DNA of 64,000 nt from the NCBI GenBank assembly GCA_964511075.1, contig CAZEDM010000011.1:1-64000 (forward strand), in the 5' to 3' direction. This stretch comes from CAZEDM01 sp964511075 (GTDB lineage Bacteria > Zixibacteria > MSB-5A5 > RBG-16-43-9). The first letter of the stretch is position 1, and each line of letters begins with the position of its first letter. Below, piece by piece: positions 25,210-33,986 of the stretch. The notes below the pieces were generated by a model that searched no databases, was not told where the DNA came from, and worked only from the letters and a program-made list of their open reading frames with translations. The translations under genes were made by a program, and so were the position numbers.

Positions 25210-26289
25210 TCAAGCGAAGTTGGAGATCTCCTGCTTCTTGGATAAGATCTCGTTCAGCTCCTGCGGATTGGAGCTTCTTCCCATTGCATCTCCAATGGTT
25301 ATCTTGTGAGTAAGATAAAGCTCTGCTAAGGATTGGTTCATGGTCTTCATCCCAAATTTCTGACCGGCCTGCATCATCGAATAGATCTGGTGGATTTTGT
25401 CATCGCGGATCAGGGCACGTATAGCCGGGGTGCAGATCATTATCTCCAAAGCCAGGGCCCTGCCGCCACCTATCTTCGGAATCAATTGCTGGGTGACCAC
25501 TGCCTGTAAGACAAAGGAGACAGTTACCCTTACCTGTTCCTGTTGATTGACCGGGAAGACGTCGATTATACGGTTTATCGATTCTACGCAGGAGTTGGTA
25601 TGTAAGGTGGCAAAAGCCAGATGTCCGGTCTCAGAGATGTTCAAAGCTGCTTCCATGGTTTCCAGATCTCTCATCTCACCAATCAGCACTACGTCCGGAT
25701 CCTCTCTTAAGGCATATTTCAAAGCGGAGGCAAAAGACTGGGTGTCTGAATAAACCTCCCTTTGATTTATCAGAGCACAGTTATGACGATGCAGATATTC
25801 TATGGGATCCTCGATGGTAATTATGTGACAATGTCTTTCTTTGTTTATTTTATCGATCAGGGCAGCCAGGGTAGTTGATTTACCCATTCCCGTCGGTCCT
25901 GTAACCAACACTAAACCCCGGGGCATATCAGCAAAGCCGGTAACTACCTTGGGCAGCCCCAGCTCCTCAAAGCTCGGTATGCGATGGGGGATCATCCTCA
26001 AGGCTACTGCCACGTTTCCCCGCTGCATAAACACGTTGCATCTGAATCGGCTCAGGTTCTCTATTCCAAAGGAGAGGTCCAGCTCGCTTTTTTCCTCGAA
26101 TTTCTGGCGTTGCTTCTCGCTCATTATTGAATAGGCAAGCTTTTTGGTGTCCTCCGGTGTCAGCGGGTCGTAACTGGTTTTCACCAGTTTACCATCCAGA
26201 CGAATCTGCGGAGGGGTTCCCACTGTCAGGTGTAGGTCGGAGGCGTTCTTTTTAACCATTCCTTCCAATAGTTCTCGTAATCCTACCAT
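25210..26289 (-). CDS. pilT: Type IV pilus retraction ATPase PilT
   Basis: The protein is 359 residues from the chosen ATG. It has an N-terminal PAS-like part (VKKNASDLHLTVGTPP), Walker A GPTGMGKSTT, the EDPIEYLH box, the HTNS histidine box and the PilT-specific TPAIRALIRDDKIHQI (AIRNLIRE-like) segment. Walker A carries Met where Ser is usual. The frame is open another 35 codons upstream, but ATG 26289 has a GGAGA site five bases before it and matches the family N-terminus. PilT depolymerises the pilus and drives twitching and DNA uptake. The zinc tetracysteine of PilB is absent, as expected. Confidence 0.93.
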   Translation of the reverse strand: MVGLRELLEGMVKKNASDLHLTVGTPPQIRLDGKLVKTSYDPLTPEDTKKLAYSIMSEKQRQKFEEKSELDLSFGIENLSRFRCNVFMQRGNVAVALRMIPHRIPSFEELGLPKVVTGFADMPRGLVLVTGPTGMGKSTTLAALIDKINKERHCHIITIEDPIEYLHRHNCALINQREVYSDTQSFASALKYALREDPDVVLIGEMRDLETMEAALNISETGHLAFATLHTNSCVESINRIIDVFPVNQQEQVRVTVSFVLQAVVTQQLIPKIGGGRALALEIMICTPAIRALIRDDKIHQIYSMMQAGQKFGMKTMNQSLAELYLTHKITIGDAMGRSSNPQELNEILSKKQEISNFA

Positions 26290-26543
26290 AGATTCTCCAT
26301 CTCTTTTATGGATGAAAGTTATTCTGTTTAAGTCTTCGCTATTTCTTTTAGTATTATCGACTTTGAGAAGAAATTCTTTATGAAAACTATTCACAACAGG
26401 GGGATTAATTAAGTAGTTGTCTTGTAGCTGCTTAGGTTAAGGCAAGAAAAACCTTCTTGATTGTAAGCTGCTCAGCTCTTATTTTAATTTACAGATTTGT
26501 ATGTATAACAAAGACTTTGACAGTCATTTAATTTTGAGGCATT

Positions 26544-27824
26544 ATGAACCGGAGAAAAGTGGCTTTGTTCACAGTTGGATGTAAGCTCAACCAGTACGAG
26601 ACCGAATGGATGGGGGAAAGCCTGGAGAACGCCGGGTTCAAGAGGGTGGATTTTTCCGCTCAGGCGGACTTGTATATAATCAACACCTGTACAGTTACCG
26701 CCCAGAGCGATTATTCATCCAGGCAGGCAATCTATCGAGCGTCAAGAAAATCCCCCTGTTCAAAAATAGTGGTAGCGGGCTGTTATTCAGAGATTGAACC
26801 TGAGCTTCTTAAAAACCTACCAGGAGTTTGCTTGCTTTTGGGAAATCAGGACAAAAAAAAGATTGGAGAGATCATATTAGAAAAGTTATACAACGAGAAG
26901 GTAAAACCAGAGGTAGAGAAAAAAGGAGTTTTCAGCAGGTTCAAGCATACCCGCGCGCTGGTGAAAATCCAAGATGGTTGCGATCAAAGCTGTGCCTATT
27001 GCATTGTCCCTGAGGCCAGAGGCAGGGAGTGGTCAAGAGATGCAGGTGAGATTATCCAGGAGATAAGGGGGTTAAGAGATAAAGGGTTCAAGGAAATAGT
27101 TCTGACAGGAGTACATATCGGTAAATATTCTCAAAACAAGTTTAGCCTTGCAGGGCTGTTGAAGAAGATATTGTCTGAGACGGAGATTGAAAGGGTCAGA
27201 TTGAGCTCTGTTGAGCCAAAAGAATTAGGTGAGGAGATAATAAGGCTTTCGTCTGAAGAGAAAAGGCTCTGTCGTCACCTGCATATCCCTTTGCAGTCAG
27301 GGAGTGACGAGATACTGCAGAGGATGAAAAGAAATTATACGGCGGCAGAATACCGCACTCTGACAAGAAAGATCCAGAGAGAGATAGGGGATGTCACCCT
27401 GGGTGCGGATGTGATGGTAGGTTTTCCCGGAGAGAAAGAGAAAGATTTCGAAGAAACCTGCGAGCTTATCCGCTCCTCGCCTTTAGCCTACCTGCACGTG
27501 TTCAGCTATTCGGACAGAAGAGGTACCTTAGCCTCCCGGATGCCGGATAAGGTAACTCCTCAAACTATCAAGCTGAGAAGTAAACTTCTTCATCAGGTCG
27601 GTAAAGAGAAGTGGGAAAAGCATCTTGATTCTTATGTGGGAAGGCAAATGGGGATTCTGGTGGAAAGCAGCAGAGATAAAAACACGGGCAAACTGGTCGG
27701 ATTGACAGGTAATTACCTGCGGGTGCTTGTAACTGGCAACGAGGATTTGAAGAATAAAATCCTGCGGGCAGAGATTGTCAAAAGGGAGGGAAGATATCTG
27801 CTAGGGGAGATATTAGATGAGTGA
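26544..27824 (+). CDS. mtaB: tRNA t6A37 methylthiotransferase MtaB
   Basis: This 426-residue radical SAM enzyme has the N-terminal UPF0004 domain with cluster cysteines 13, 49 and 80, the radical SAM CxxxCxxC motif (Cys146, 150, 153 in CDQSCAYC), and a C-terminal TRAM-like region. It converts t6A37 to ms2t6A37 in tRNAs reading ANN codons. The VGCKLNQYE start and length match MtaB rather than MiaB or RimO. A GAGG site lies four bases before the ATG. It overlaps prmA by 8 bases and opens an rRNA/tRNA/ribosomal-protein modification operon. Confidence 0.92.
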   Translation: MNRRKVALFTVGCKLNQYETEWMGESLENAGFKRVDFSAQADLYIINTCTVTAQSDYSSRQAIYRASRKSPCSKIVVAGCYSEIEPELLKNLPGVCLLLGNQDKKKIGEIILEKLYNEKVKPEVEKKGVFSRFKHTRALVKIQDGCDQSCAYCIVPEARGREWSRDAGEIIQEIRGLRDKGFKEIVLTGVHIGKYSQNKFSLAGLLKKILSETEIERVRLSSVEPKELGEEIIRLSSEEKRLCRHLHIPLQSGSDEILQRMKRNYTAAEYRTLTRKIQREIGDVTLGADVMVGFPGEKEKDFEETCELIRSSPLAYLHVFSYSDRRGTLASRMPDKVTPQTIKLRSKLLHQVGKEKWEKHLDSYVGRQMGILVESSRDKNTGKLVGLTGNYLRVLVTGNEDLKNKILRAEIVKREGRYLLGEILDE

Positions 27825-28698
27825 ATATTTCATAGAACTCAAATTGATCCTTCCTGGCCCTTTTTTGGATTTGTTTGGAAATTTTTTGGTGGAGAACGGA
27901 TGTAAGGGTTATATTATAGAAGATGAGGCAAAGGGAAAAGTTGTCCTGAAGGGTTATCTTAAGGAAAGGTCAAGAGTGAATGCCTTAGTCAAAAAAATCA
28001 GCCGGTATGCTGATTCGCTCAATAAAATTAATAGAAGTCATATAAAGGTCGGGCTGGAATTAAACCGGATAAAAGAAGAGAACTGGTCAAAAAAATGGAG
28101 AGAGGCCTTCAAACCTATTATGGTGACGGATGACATGGTGATAAAGCCCAGCTGGGTCAAAAAAAGATTCCTGCAAAAAACCGTAATCGAACTTGAGCCC
28201 AAGATGGCTTTCGGAACGGGTGAACATTCAACCACAAGGCTTTGCTTAAAAGCATTGGATAAATATATTAGTCCAAAAGATAAAATCATGGACCTGGGCA
28301 CGGGCAGTGGAATCCTGGCAATTGCATCAGCGAAATTAGGGGCTTCCAGGGTATTGGCTCTGGATATCGATTCAGGCGCTATAGCTAATGCCAGAGAGAA
28401 TATCGCTAAAAACAAAGTCCGGAGAATTGTAGATCTGAGAAGAGGAACGCTGGATGAAAAAATACCGGGAGGCTGTTTCGATATAGTTGTGGCAAACCTG
28501 ACCAGGGCTGAGGTAATCAAGCTGTTTGATAAAATGAGCTCAGCCCTGAAGAAGGACGGTCTTTTCATTTTATCCGGGATCCAGAAAAAAGAGAGGAAAA
28601 ATATGGAGGAGTTTCTATCGAGAAAGAGACTCTGTCTAAAGCAGGTTTCATCAGAAAAAGACTGGGTCTGTTTTGTAGCTCAGAAGGTAAAAAAATGA
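27817..28698 (+). CDS. prmA: Ribosomal protein L11 methyltransferase
   Basis: This 293-residue protein has an N-terminal substrate-recognition domain (1-110) and a class I methyltransferase domain. It carries the family signature EPKMAFGTGEHSTTRLCL and SAM motif MDLGTGSGILAIASAKLGA, followed by the VANLTRAEV catalytic loop. It trimethylates L11. Overlaps of 8 bases with mtaB and 4 bases (ATGA) with rsmE show tight coupling. Confidence 0.93.
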   Translation: MSEYFIELKLILPGPFLDLFGNFLVENGCKGYIIEDEAKGKVVLKGYLKERSRVNALVKKISRYADSLNKINRSHIKVGLELNRIKEENWSKKWREAFKPIMVTDDMVIKPSWVKKRFLQKTVIELEPKMAFGTGEHSTTRLCLKALDKYISPKDKIMDLGTGSGILAIASAKLGASRVLALDIDSGAIANARENIAKNKVRRIVDLRRGTLDEKIPGGCFDIVVANLTRAEVIKLFDKMSSALKKDGLFILSGIQKKERKNMEEFLSRKRLCLKQVSSEKDWVCFVAQKVKK

Positions 28699-29450
28699 TT
28701 ACCTATTTCTACGTTGAACCCAAAAATATAGGCAAAGATTTTCTTAAGATCGAAGGGGATGAGGCAAAGCATATATCCCTGGTTTTGAGGAAAGATACAG
28801 GAGAGATTATCGAGGTGGTGGATGGAGAGGGGTCAAAATATCAGGTTAGGATTACTGCAGTGGGTAAGGATTGGGTGCAGGGAGAGATCCTCTCCAGAGT
28901 AAGAAAAGAGAATGAGCCTTTAGCCCATCTTACCTTAACCCAGGCTCTGATCAAAGGGGTGAGGATGGATTTTCTAATCGAGAAGATCACGGAGATCGGG
29001 GTCTCATCTGTTATCCCCCTGATAACCGAGCGAAGCGCTGTGAAATTGGAAAAGGAGAGAAAGGAATTCAGCCGCTTAAGCAGGTGGAGGAGAATTGCTA
29101 TAAGCGGAATGAAGCAATCTCTGCGCTCTGTTCTTCTGGAGATACAAAAACCGCTTTTATTTGAAGAGCTTTTATCCAGAATCAAGGATTATGATTTAGC
29201 CCTGATTGCCTGTCAGACAAAGAAGTCAGTTCCCCTCAGACAGATAAAAGAGATGCAGGAAGCTAAAGAGAAAGTGAAAAAGGTCTTGCTTCTGGTGGGT
29301 CCTGAGAGCGGATTTACCCCTAAAGAGCTAGAACAGGCTTTAAAAATCGGGGTAGTTCCAGTCTCCTTAGGACCCAGGAGGTTAAGAGCAGAAACCGCCG
29401 GGATTGTGTTATCCTCTTTAGTGTTGTACGAATTAGAGGATTTAGGATGA
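28695..29450 (+). CDS. rsmE: 16S rRNA (uracil1498-N3)-methyltransferase
   Basis: This 251-residue SPOUT-fold enzyme has an N-terminal PUA-like domain (GDEAKHISLVLRKDTGE) and the C-terminal knot with LLVGPESGFTPKE and VSLGPRRLRAETAGIV. It methylates U1498 in the decoding region of 16S rRNA. It is the third gene of the mtaB-prmA-rsmE set. After its stop there is a long non-coding stretch before the rpsU promoter. Confidence 0.93.
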   Translation: MITYFYVEPKNIGKDFLKIEGDEAKHISLVLRKDTGEIIEVVDGEGSKYQVRITAVGKDWVQGEILSRVRKENEPLAHLTLTQALIKGVRMDFLIEKITEIGVSSVIPLITERSAVKLEKERKEFSRLSRWRRIAISGMKQSLRSVLLEIQKPLLFEELLSRIKDYDLALIACQTKKSVPLRQIKEMQEAKEKVKKVLLLVGPESGFTPKELEQALKIGVVPVSLGPRRLRAETAGIVLSSLVLYELEDLG

Positions 29451-29723
29451 TTTCCTCATAAAATATCTATCAGCCACTCCTTAAGCTTTTAAGAGACAAG
29501 GGATTAGTAGATTGGTTTACCTGGAAAAGCCGTCAATATCATATTTTGAAATATAATATATAGCTGCCTGCATTCTTATGATGATTTCTATGATTTTTTA
29601 AGCGTTTAGCTCGTCAAGAAATTAGGAAAATAAACGAGCCTCCTAATCCTCTCCTTTAAGTTCATCTTACTAAGCGACTTATACATAATGGCTTAAAAAA
29701 ATAAAATAAGGCCAAATTTTTTC
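29451..29723 (+). other. Intergenic stretch without a recognised gene
   Basis: No complete gene is seen. A frame without a usable start (29459-29563) reads YQPLLKLLRDKGLVDWFTWK before a stop and looks protein-like, but it may be chance or a gene remnant. A half copy of the family B palindrome (CCTCCTAATCCTCTCCTT) is at 29639-29656. The stretch ends at the rpsU promoter. Confidence 0.5.
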
Positions 29724-29753
29724 TTGACAAAAATAGTATTTTTGATATATAAT
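29724..29753 (+). promoter_or_regulatory. Promoter of the rpsU-yqeY operon
   Basis: Perfect TTGACA (29724-29729) and TATAAT (29748-29753) boxes are separated by 18 bp. The site lies in an AT-rich tract. The start would be near 29760, giving a leader of about 65 bases that contains a small upstream reading frame. Confidence 0.85.
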
Positions 29754-29773
29754 ATTAGTTTAAAGAGGAAGTT

Positions 29774-29830
29774 ATGAAAAATCAAAATTTAACGAATAGA
29801 AGGCGTGAAAGGGGGTTAGAGATGAAATGA
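29774..29830 (+). CDS. Putative 18-codon leader peptide overlapping rpsU start
   Basis: ATG 29774 opens a frame of 18 codons (MKNQNLTNRRRERGLEMK) whose TGA stop overlaps the rpsU ATG in the form ATGA. A GAGGAAG site lies three to five bases before it. The peptide is basic. The overlap suggests translational coupling and possible autogenous control of bS21 synthesis. There is no evidence beyond start, stop, ribosome site and position. Confidence 0.4.
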   Translation: MKNQNLTNRRRERGLEMK

Positions 29831-30024
29831 CCGTGGTCAGAATTCGGGATGATGAGAGTTTCGAGAAGGCCTTGAGACGCTTTACTAAATCCTGCGAAAG
29901 ATCTGGCATCTTAGCAGACGTTAGAAAGCATCAGCATTTCGAGAAGCCATCCGAGAAACGGAAAAGAAAAATGGCAGCGGCCAGGCGTAAAAGCCGGCGC
30001 AGATTTTACGAGGAACAGATTTAA
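29827..30024 (+). CDS. rpsU: 30S ribosomal protein S21 (bS21)
   Basis: This 65-residue basic protein has the family pattern VRIRDDESFEKALRRFTKSC and the arginine-rich tail AAARRKSRRRF. bS21 sits near the 3' end of 16S rRNA and helps mRNA start-site recognition. The ATG overlaps the stop of a small leader frame. A G-rich AGGGGG tract lies about 13 bases upstream, longer than ideal. It overlaps yqeY by one base (TAATG). Confidence 0.95.
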   Translation: MTVVRIRDDESFEKALRRFTKSCERSGILADVRKHQHFEKPSEKRKRKMAAARRKSRRRFYEEQI

Positions 30025-30479
30025 TGGACCTCAAGCAGAAGATCGATCAGGACATGAGAACAGCACTGAAGTCGGGTGATAAGCTGAAACTGAATATCAC
30101 CCGACTTCTTAAATCTGAGATACGCTATAAGGAGATAGATAAAGGCGAAGAACTGTCAGAGGAGGAAGTAACGGAAGTTCTTTCCTCTTCAGTCAAAAGG
30201 CACCGGGACTCCATAGAACAGTTCAGAAAGGGCGGCAGAGAAGATCTGGTAAAAAAGGAAGAGGAAGAGCTGAGTCTGATCCTGGGTTATATGCCGCCCC
30301 AGCTCAGTCAGGTGGAAATAGAGAAACTGATCGAGGAGTCCATCGCGGAGGTCGGAGCAGAAGGCGAGAAGGATATCGGAAAGGTAATGAAAACCCTGAT
30401 GCCCAAGGTCAAGGGAAGGGCTGATGGCAAGACAGTTAACCTCCTGGTTGCCTCCAAGCTAAAGACCAGTCAGGAATGA
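30024..30479 (+). CDS. yqeY: GatB/YqeY domain-containing protein
   Basis: This 151-residue helical protein has the YqeY family pattern: LKQKIDQDMRTALKSGDK at the N-terminus, SVKRHRDSIEQFRKGGREDLV, ILGYMPPQLS and GKVMKTLMPKVKGRADG. The domain is related to the tail of GatB and probably binds tRNA-like RNA, but its cellular role is not settled. Pairing directly after rpsU is a widespread arrangement. The operon ends at a clear terminator. Confidence 0.92.
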   Translation: MDLKQKIDQDMRTALKSGDKLKLNITRLLKSEIRYKEIDKGEELSEEEVTEVLSSSVKRHRDSIEQFRKGGREDLVKKEEEELSLILGYMPPQLSQVEIEKLIEESIAEVGAEGEKDIGKVMKTLMPKVKGRADGKTVNLLVASKLKTSQE

Positions 30480-30506
30480 AAAGCTGTTTTGAATACTCAT
30501 TTTTAG

Positions 30507-30543
30507 GCGTCACTTTTCAAATCAGAAGAGTGGCGTTTTTTTT
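30507..30543 (+). terminator. Intrinsic terminator of the rpsU-yqeY operon
   Basis: GCGTCACTTTTC and GAAGAGTGGCG pair, with G-U pairs, around a short loop and are followed by eight T residues. It begins 27 bases after the yqeY stop. Confidence 0.85.
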
Positions 30544-30692
30544 GATTTAAAAAGGACTTGCGAAGCTCCAGCGGGGAGTTAAATTATAGAAGAATTGGAG
30601 CCCAGGTTGAGGTCAATATGGGTCTATCGATTTATTTTTATTCGTGGTTATGACCTTGGGTCGATAAAAATTTAATGTGAAGGGAGGGATTT

Positions 30693-31334
30693 ATGAACTG
30701 GATCGATTATGTTTTAATCGCCCTGCTTCTGGTAGCGGTCTTCATCGGCTCGAAGCGGGGGCTGTTCTCCGGGATTATGGGGACAATCGGTCTTTTTCTG
30801 GGTGTCATCGTCTCGGTAAATTACGTAGATGTCATTACTCTTAGGGTTTTATCCAATATGAGGGTGTCTCCAGTGGTGGTCTCCTTTTTCACCCTGATAT
30901 TTCTCTTTGCCATAATTTATCTTGTAGTCAAGTTTATAGGCTTTTTATTCTATAAGGTGGCTTCTTTAAACCCCCTGGGAAAGATCGACAAGTTCGGCGG
31001 AGCTATTTTCGGCATATTTCAGGGATGGATGGTCTTGGGTTTTTTCCTAATCCTTTTGATCTTTCCCCCTTTACCCCTTAGTTTGACCAACAAGATAGAC
31101 ACCTCTTTTCTGGGACCTTTGATCCGGGGCTCGGTTCCACTGATATATCAGGAATCAGTGTTTCTGCATCCGGGGAACGACTCCTTTGTGTCAAAGTTAA
31201 AGATCGCCTTGAAACAGGAGTCGCCTGAGGGTGTGAAAAGCCCCTGGGAGGCTTTGGGAAGGACACCGCCTGAGAGAACTAACCGGGCTGAGATAATTGC
31301 CCAGGATCTGGAGGAATACTTCGGAGACAGGTAA
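30693..31334 (+). CDS. CvpA family membrane protein
   Basis: This 213-residue protein starts NWIDYVLIALLLVAVFIGSKRGLFSGIMG, the CvpA signature, and has four membrane helices in the first 130 residues (including FGGAIFGIFQGWMVLGFFLIL) followed by a polar tail. CvpA proteins are linked to envelope integrity and to colicin V release in E. coli. An AGGGAGG site precedes the ATG. It precedes mutS2, as CvpA does in many bacteria. Confidence 0.85.
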   Translation: MNWIDYVLIALLLVAVFIGSKRGLFSGIMGTIGLFLGVIVSVNYVDVITLRVLSNMRVSPVVVSFFTLIFLFAIIYLVVKFIGFLFYKVASLNPLGKIDKFGGAIFGIFQGWMVLGFFLILLIFPPLPLSLTNKIDTSFLGPLIRGSVPLIYQESVFLHPGNDSFVSKLKIALKQESPEGVKSPWEALGRTPPERTNRAEIIAQDLEEYFGDR

Positions 31335-31439
31335 ATAATTCTTTGTCCACAGTTTATATAGTTTAGAAGTTTAAGAGTTTTTGTTGACTTGAGGTAATTA
31401 ACCCCTAACCCCTTTAACCCTTTAGCCCTTGAGCCTTCC

Positions 31440-33797
31440 TTGGATGAGCATACTTTAAAGGTATTGGAATTTGACAAGATAAAAAAAATTTTAGAATCGA
31501 AGTGCCTTTCTGAACTGGGCAGAGATAAAATAGCCTCTCTTTTACCGGTCACGGAGGAAAACCTAATCTTAAAATGGCAAAGGGATACCACTGAGCTAAA
31601 AGAGATATTACAATTCGAGGAGAGTTTTCCTCTATATTCGATTTCCGATCTTTCGCCTGCTTTCAAGAAAGCGGAGATGATCGGAGGGTATCTGGAACCC
31701 AGGGAATTTTTGAAAATAGAGGAGATGCTCAAGCTTTGCCGTTTCCTCTTGAAATTCATCCAGGGCAAGGAGAGAAAGTATCCGCAGATAAATTCCTTGA
31801 TCTCCAGGCTCAAAAGATTCGATGAGCTTTCCTCTGCTATAAACAAGGCTATTGATTCCTCGGGCGAGATAAAGGATAACGCCACCTCCGCTCTTTTTTC
31901 CATCAGGCGGGAGAAGAACACCAATCGCGATAAAATCCTGGACAAGTTGCATAACGTTCTGAAGATTAAAAAAAGAGAGTCCCAGGATGAGATCATCACC
32001 TTAAGGGAGAGCAGGTACGTGGTCTCGATTCCGGTGGAGGAGTTTCAGAAAAGCAAAGGGATCGTGCATGACCGCTCCAGTTCCGGAGCCACTCTTTTTG
32101 TGGAGCCTTTGCCGGTGGTGGAGCTGAATAACAGACAGAGGGAGCTGGAGATAGAGGAGAAAAACGAGATAGAGAAAATTCTAAAAGGGATAACCTCCCT
32201 GGTAAGAAAAGACCTGGAGGAGTTAAGGACCTCCCTGGAGGTGATCGCAGAGCTGGATTTTGTTCACGCCAAGGCTCTGCTCTCCCTGGATTATAAAGGG
32301 AATGAGCCCCAATTCAATGCGGAAGGGTTCCTCGAGCTGAAGAATGCCCGGCATCCTATGTTATGTCTTTCCACCTCGATTCCCCAGGAGGAGATAGTGC
32401 CTCTTTCCTTGGAGTTAGGTAAAAAATTCAGAGTTCTCATCATAACCGGACCTAATACCGGAGGGAAAACAGTAGCCTTGAAAACCTTAGGGATTTTAGC
32501 TCTTATGGCTCAATCCGGACTGCATATCCCAGGAGATCCAGGCTCTACCGTTCCTTTTTTCAAGCAGGTCTTTGCAGATATAGGAGACGAGCAGTCCATA
32601 GAGATGTCCTTATCCACTTTCTCCTCCCATATAAGCCAGATAATCAGGGCACTCACAAATGCTGACGAGTACAGCCTGGTCCTGTTGGACGAGCTGGGGG
32701 CAGGCACAGACCCAAAGGAGGGGGCAGCTTTAGGAGAGGCAATAATTTTAGACCTTCTCCAGAAAAATGCCAAAACCGTTATCACCACTCATCAGGGTGT
32801 TTTGAAAACCTTAGCCCAGCTTTATCCAGAGGTGGAGAATGCTTCTCTGGAGTTTGATAAGGAGAGCCTGAAACCCACTTACAGGTTTCATATCGGATAT
32901 CCGGGAGGGAGCTACGGGATAGACATCGCTAAAAAATTGGGTATGCCGGAGAATGTAATCCAGAGATCCTCTGAGCTTTTAGGCACCCAGGAAAGGGATC
33001 TGGGACTTTTAATAGAGGAGCTGGAGAAAAATCTAAAAGTGGTGAGGGAAAACAGAAAGGTGCTTGAGGAACAGAAAAGACTCTCAGGGGAGCTTTTGAA
33101 TCTTTATCAGGACAGGTTAAAAAAGTTAGAAGAAAGTAAAAAGGAGTTCAAGACTAAGGCTCTCAAGGAATCCAGGGAGTTGGTGGAGAAAACCAGGGTG
33201 GATATAGAGCATCTAATAGCCGAGCTGAAGAAAACAAAAGCTCAGAAGGAAAGCATAAAACAGGCTCATACTTTCCTTGAAGAGAAGAAAAAAGATTTAG
33301 AAAAAGAGCTGAAAAGCTCAGATGAGAAAATCACACGCGCGGACGAGAGGATAGAAATTGGAGACAGAATATGGATCAATTCTCTGGAGATCGAGGGAGA
33401 GGTTTTAGCTGAGGTTGACAGGTCCGGCAAGGTAAAATTGAGGATTGGAGATTTTACCTATACCGTGGATCGGGACGAGTTATCTAAAATAGAAGGTGAG
33501 AAGAAAACACCTGCGAGTTCAACCAGGTACGAATTACATTCGATTAAAGAGATTTCGCCGGAGATAGATTTAAGAGGAATGACTGCGGACGAGGCTATGG
33601 ATAAGGTGGATAAGTATTTAGATGACGCCTACTTGGCTGGCTTATCCGAGGTCGTCTTAATACACGGCAAAGGGACCGGTGCCCTGAGAAAGAAGTTAGG
33701 TGAATTTCTAACCGGGCATCACAGGGTTCAGGAGACCAGAATGGGAAGCCTGGAGGAGGGTGGAATGGGTGTGACGATTGTAAAGTTGAAAGATTAG
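31440..33797 (+). CDS. mutS2: Endonuclease MutS2
   Basis: This 785-residue protein has the MutS2 layout without the mismatch-recognition domain: N-terminal core (LKVLEFDKIKKIL), Walker A GPNTGGKTVALKTLG, the DELGAGTDPKEGAALG Walker B, a long coiled coil (about 515-630), and a C-terminal Smr domain with DLRGMTADEAMDKV and LIHGKGTGALR. MutS2 acts on branched DNA and collided ribosomes and limits recombination. The start is TTG. The DNA just upstream (31400-31436) is a run of TAACCCCT/TTTAACCC-like repeats. Confidence 0.94.
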   Translation: MDEHTLKVLEFDKIKKILESKCLSELGRDKIASLLPVTEENLILKWQRDTTELKEILQFEESFPLYSISDLSPAFKKAEMIGGYLEPREFLKIEEMLKLCRFLLKFIQGKERKYPQINSLISRLKRFDELSSAINKAIDSSGEIKDNATSALFSIRREKNTNRDKILDKLHNVLKIKKRESQDEIITLRESRYVVSIPVEEFQKSKGIVHDRSSSGATLFVEPLPVVELNNRQRELEIEEKNEIEKILKGITSLVRKDLEELRTSLEVIAELDFVHAKALLSLDYKGNEPQFNAEGFLELKNARHPMLCLSTSIPQEEIVPLSLELGKKFRVLIITGPNTGGKTVALKTLGILALMAQSGLHIPGDPGSTVPFFKQVFADIGDEQSIEMSLSTFSSHISQIIRALTNADEYSLVLLDELGAGTDPKEGAALGEAIILDLLQKNAKTVITTHQGVLKTLAQLYPEVENASLEFDKESLKPTYRFHIGYPGGSYGIDIAKKLGMPENVIQRSSELLGTQERDLGLLIEELEKNLKVVRENRKVLEEQKRLSGELLNLYQDRLKKLEESKKEFKTKALKESRELVEKTRVDIEHLIAELKKTKAQKESIKQAHTFLEEKKKDLEKELKSSDEKITRADERIEIGDRIWINSLEIEGEVLAEVDRSGKVKLRIGDFTYTVDRDELSKIEGEKKTPASSTRYELHSIKEISPEIDLRGMTADEAMDKVDKYLDDAYLAGLSEVVLIHGKGTGALRKKLGEFLTGHHRVQETRMGSLEEGGMGVTIVKLKD

Positions 33798-33831
33798 GGA
33801 AGAAGTGAGATGTAAGACGTGAGATGAGAGA

Positions 33832-33856
33832 TGTAGGGCAAACCTTCAGGTTTGCT
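33832..33856 (+). repeat. GTAG-type REP palindrome
   Basis: GTAGG is followed by GCAAACC / GGTTTGC arms with a TTCA loop. The arms equal those of the GGAG family hairpin at 54411, so arm sequence is shared between the two foot types. Confidence 0.7.
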
Positions 33857-33862
33857 AAAAAC

Positions 33863-33887
33863 GTGGCGTCGGGCTTTATGCCCGACG
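33863..33887 (+). repeat. REP-like palindrome with GTGG foot
   Basis: GTGG is followed by CGTCGGGC / GCCCGACG arms with a TTTAT loop. It lies seven bases after the GTAG copy and has the same layout as 13245-13270. A related GTCGGGC stem is at 43463. Confidence 0.65.
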
Positions 33888-33922
33888 GAGATGAGAAAAT
33901 GTGAGATAGAAAAAAGAAATAA

Positions 33923-33957
33923 CCTCTCCCTAACCCTCTCCTTAAAAAGGAGAGGGA
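33923..33957. repeat. CCTCTCC/GGAGAGG palindrome (family B)
   Basis: CCTCTCCCTAACCCTCTCC and GGAGAGGGA arms flank TTAAAAA. It lies 30 bases before the dnaG start. Confidence 0.7.
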
Positions 33958-33986
33958 ACCGATGTTGCGAAATACCGTGAGATATT

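Noticed and set aside
29459..29563. Protein-like frame after rsmE
   Set aside because: There is no start codon and I do not recognise the sequence. It is listed only as a possible remnant.
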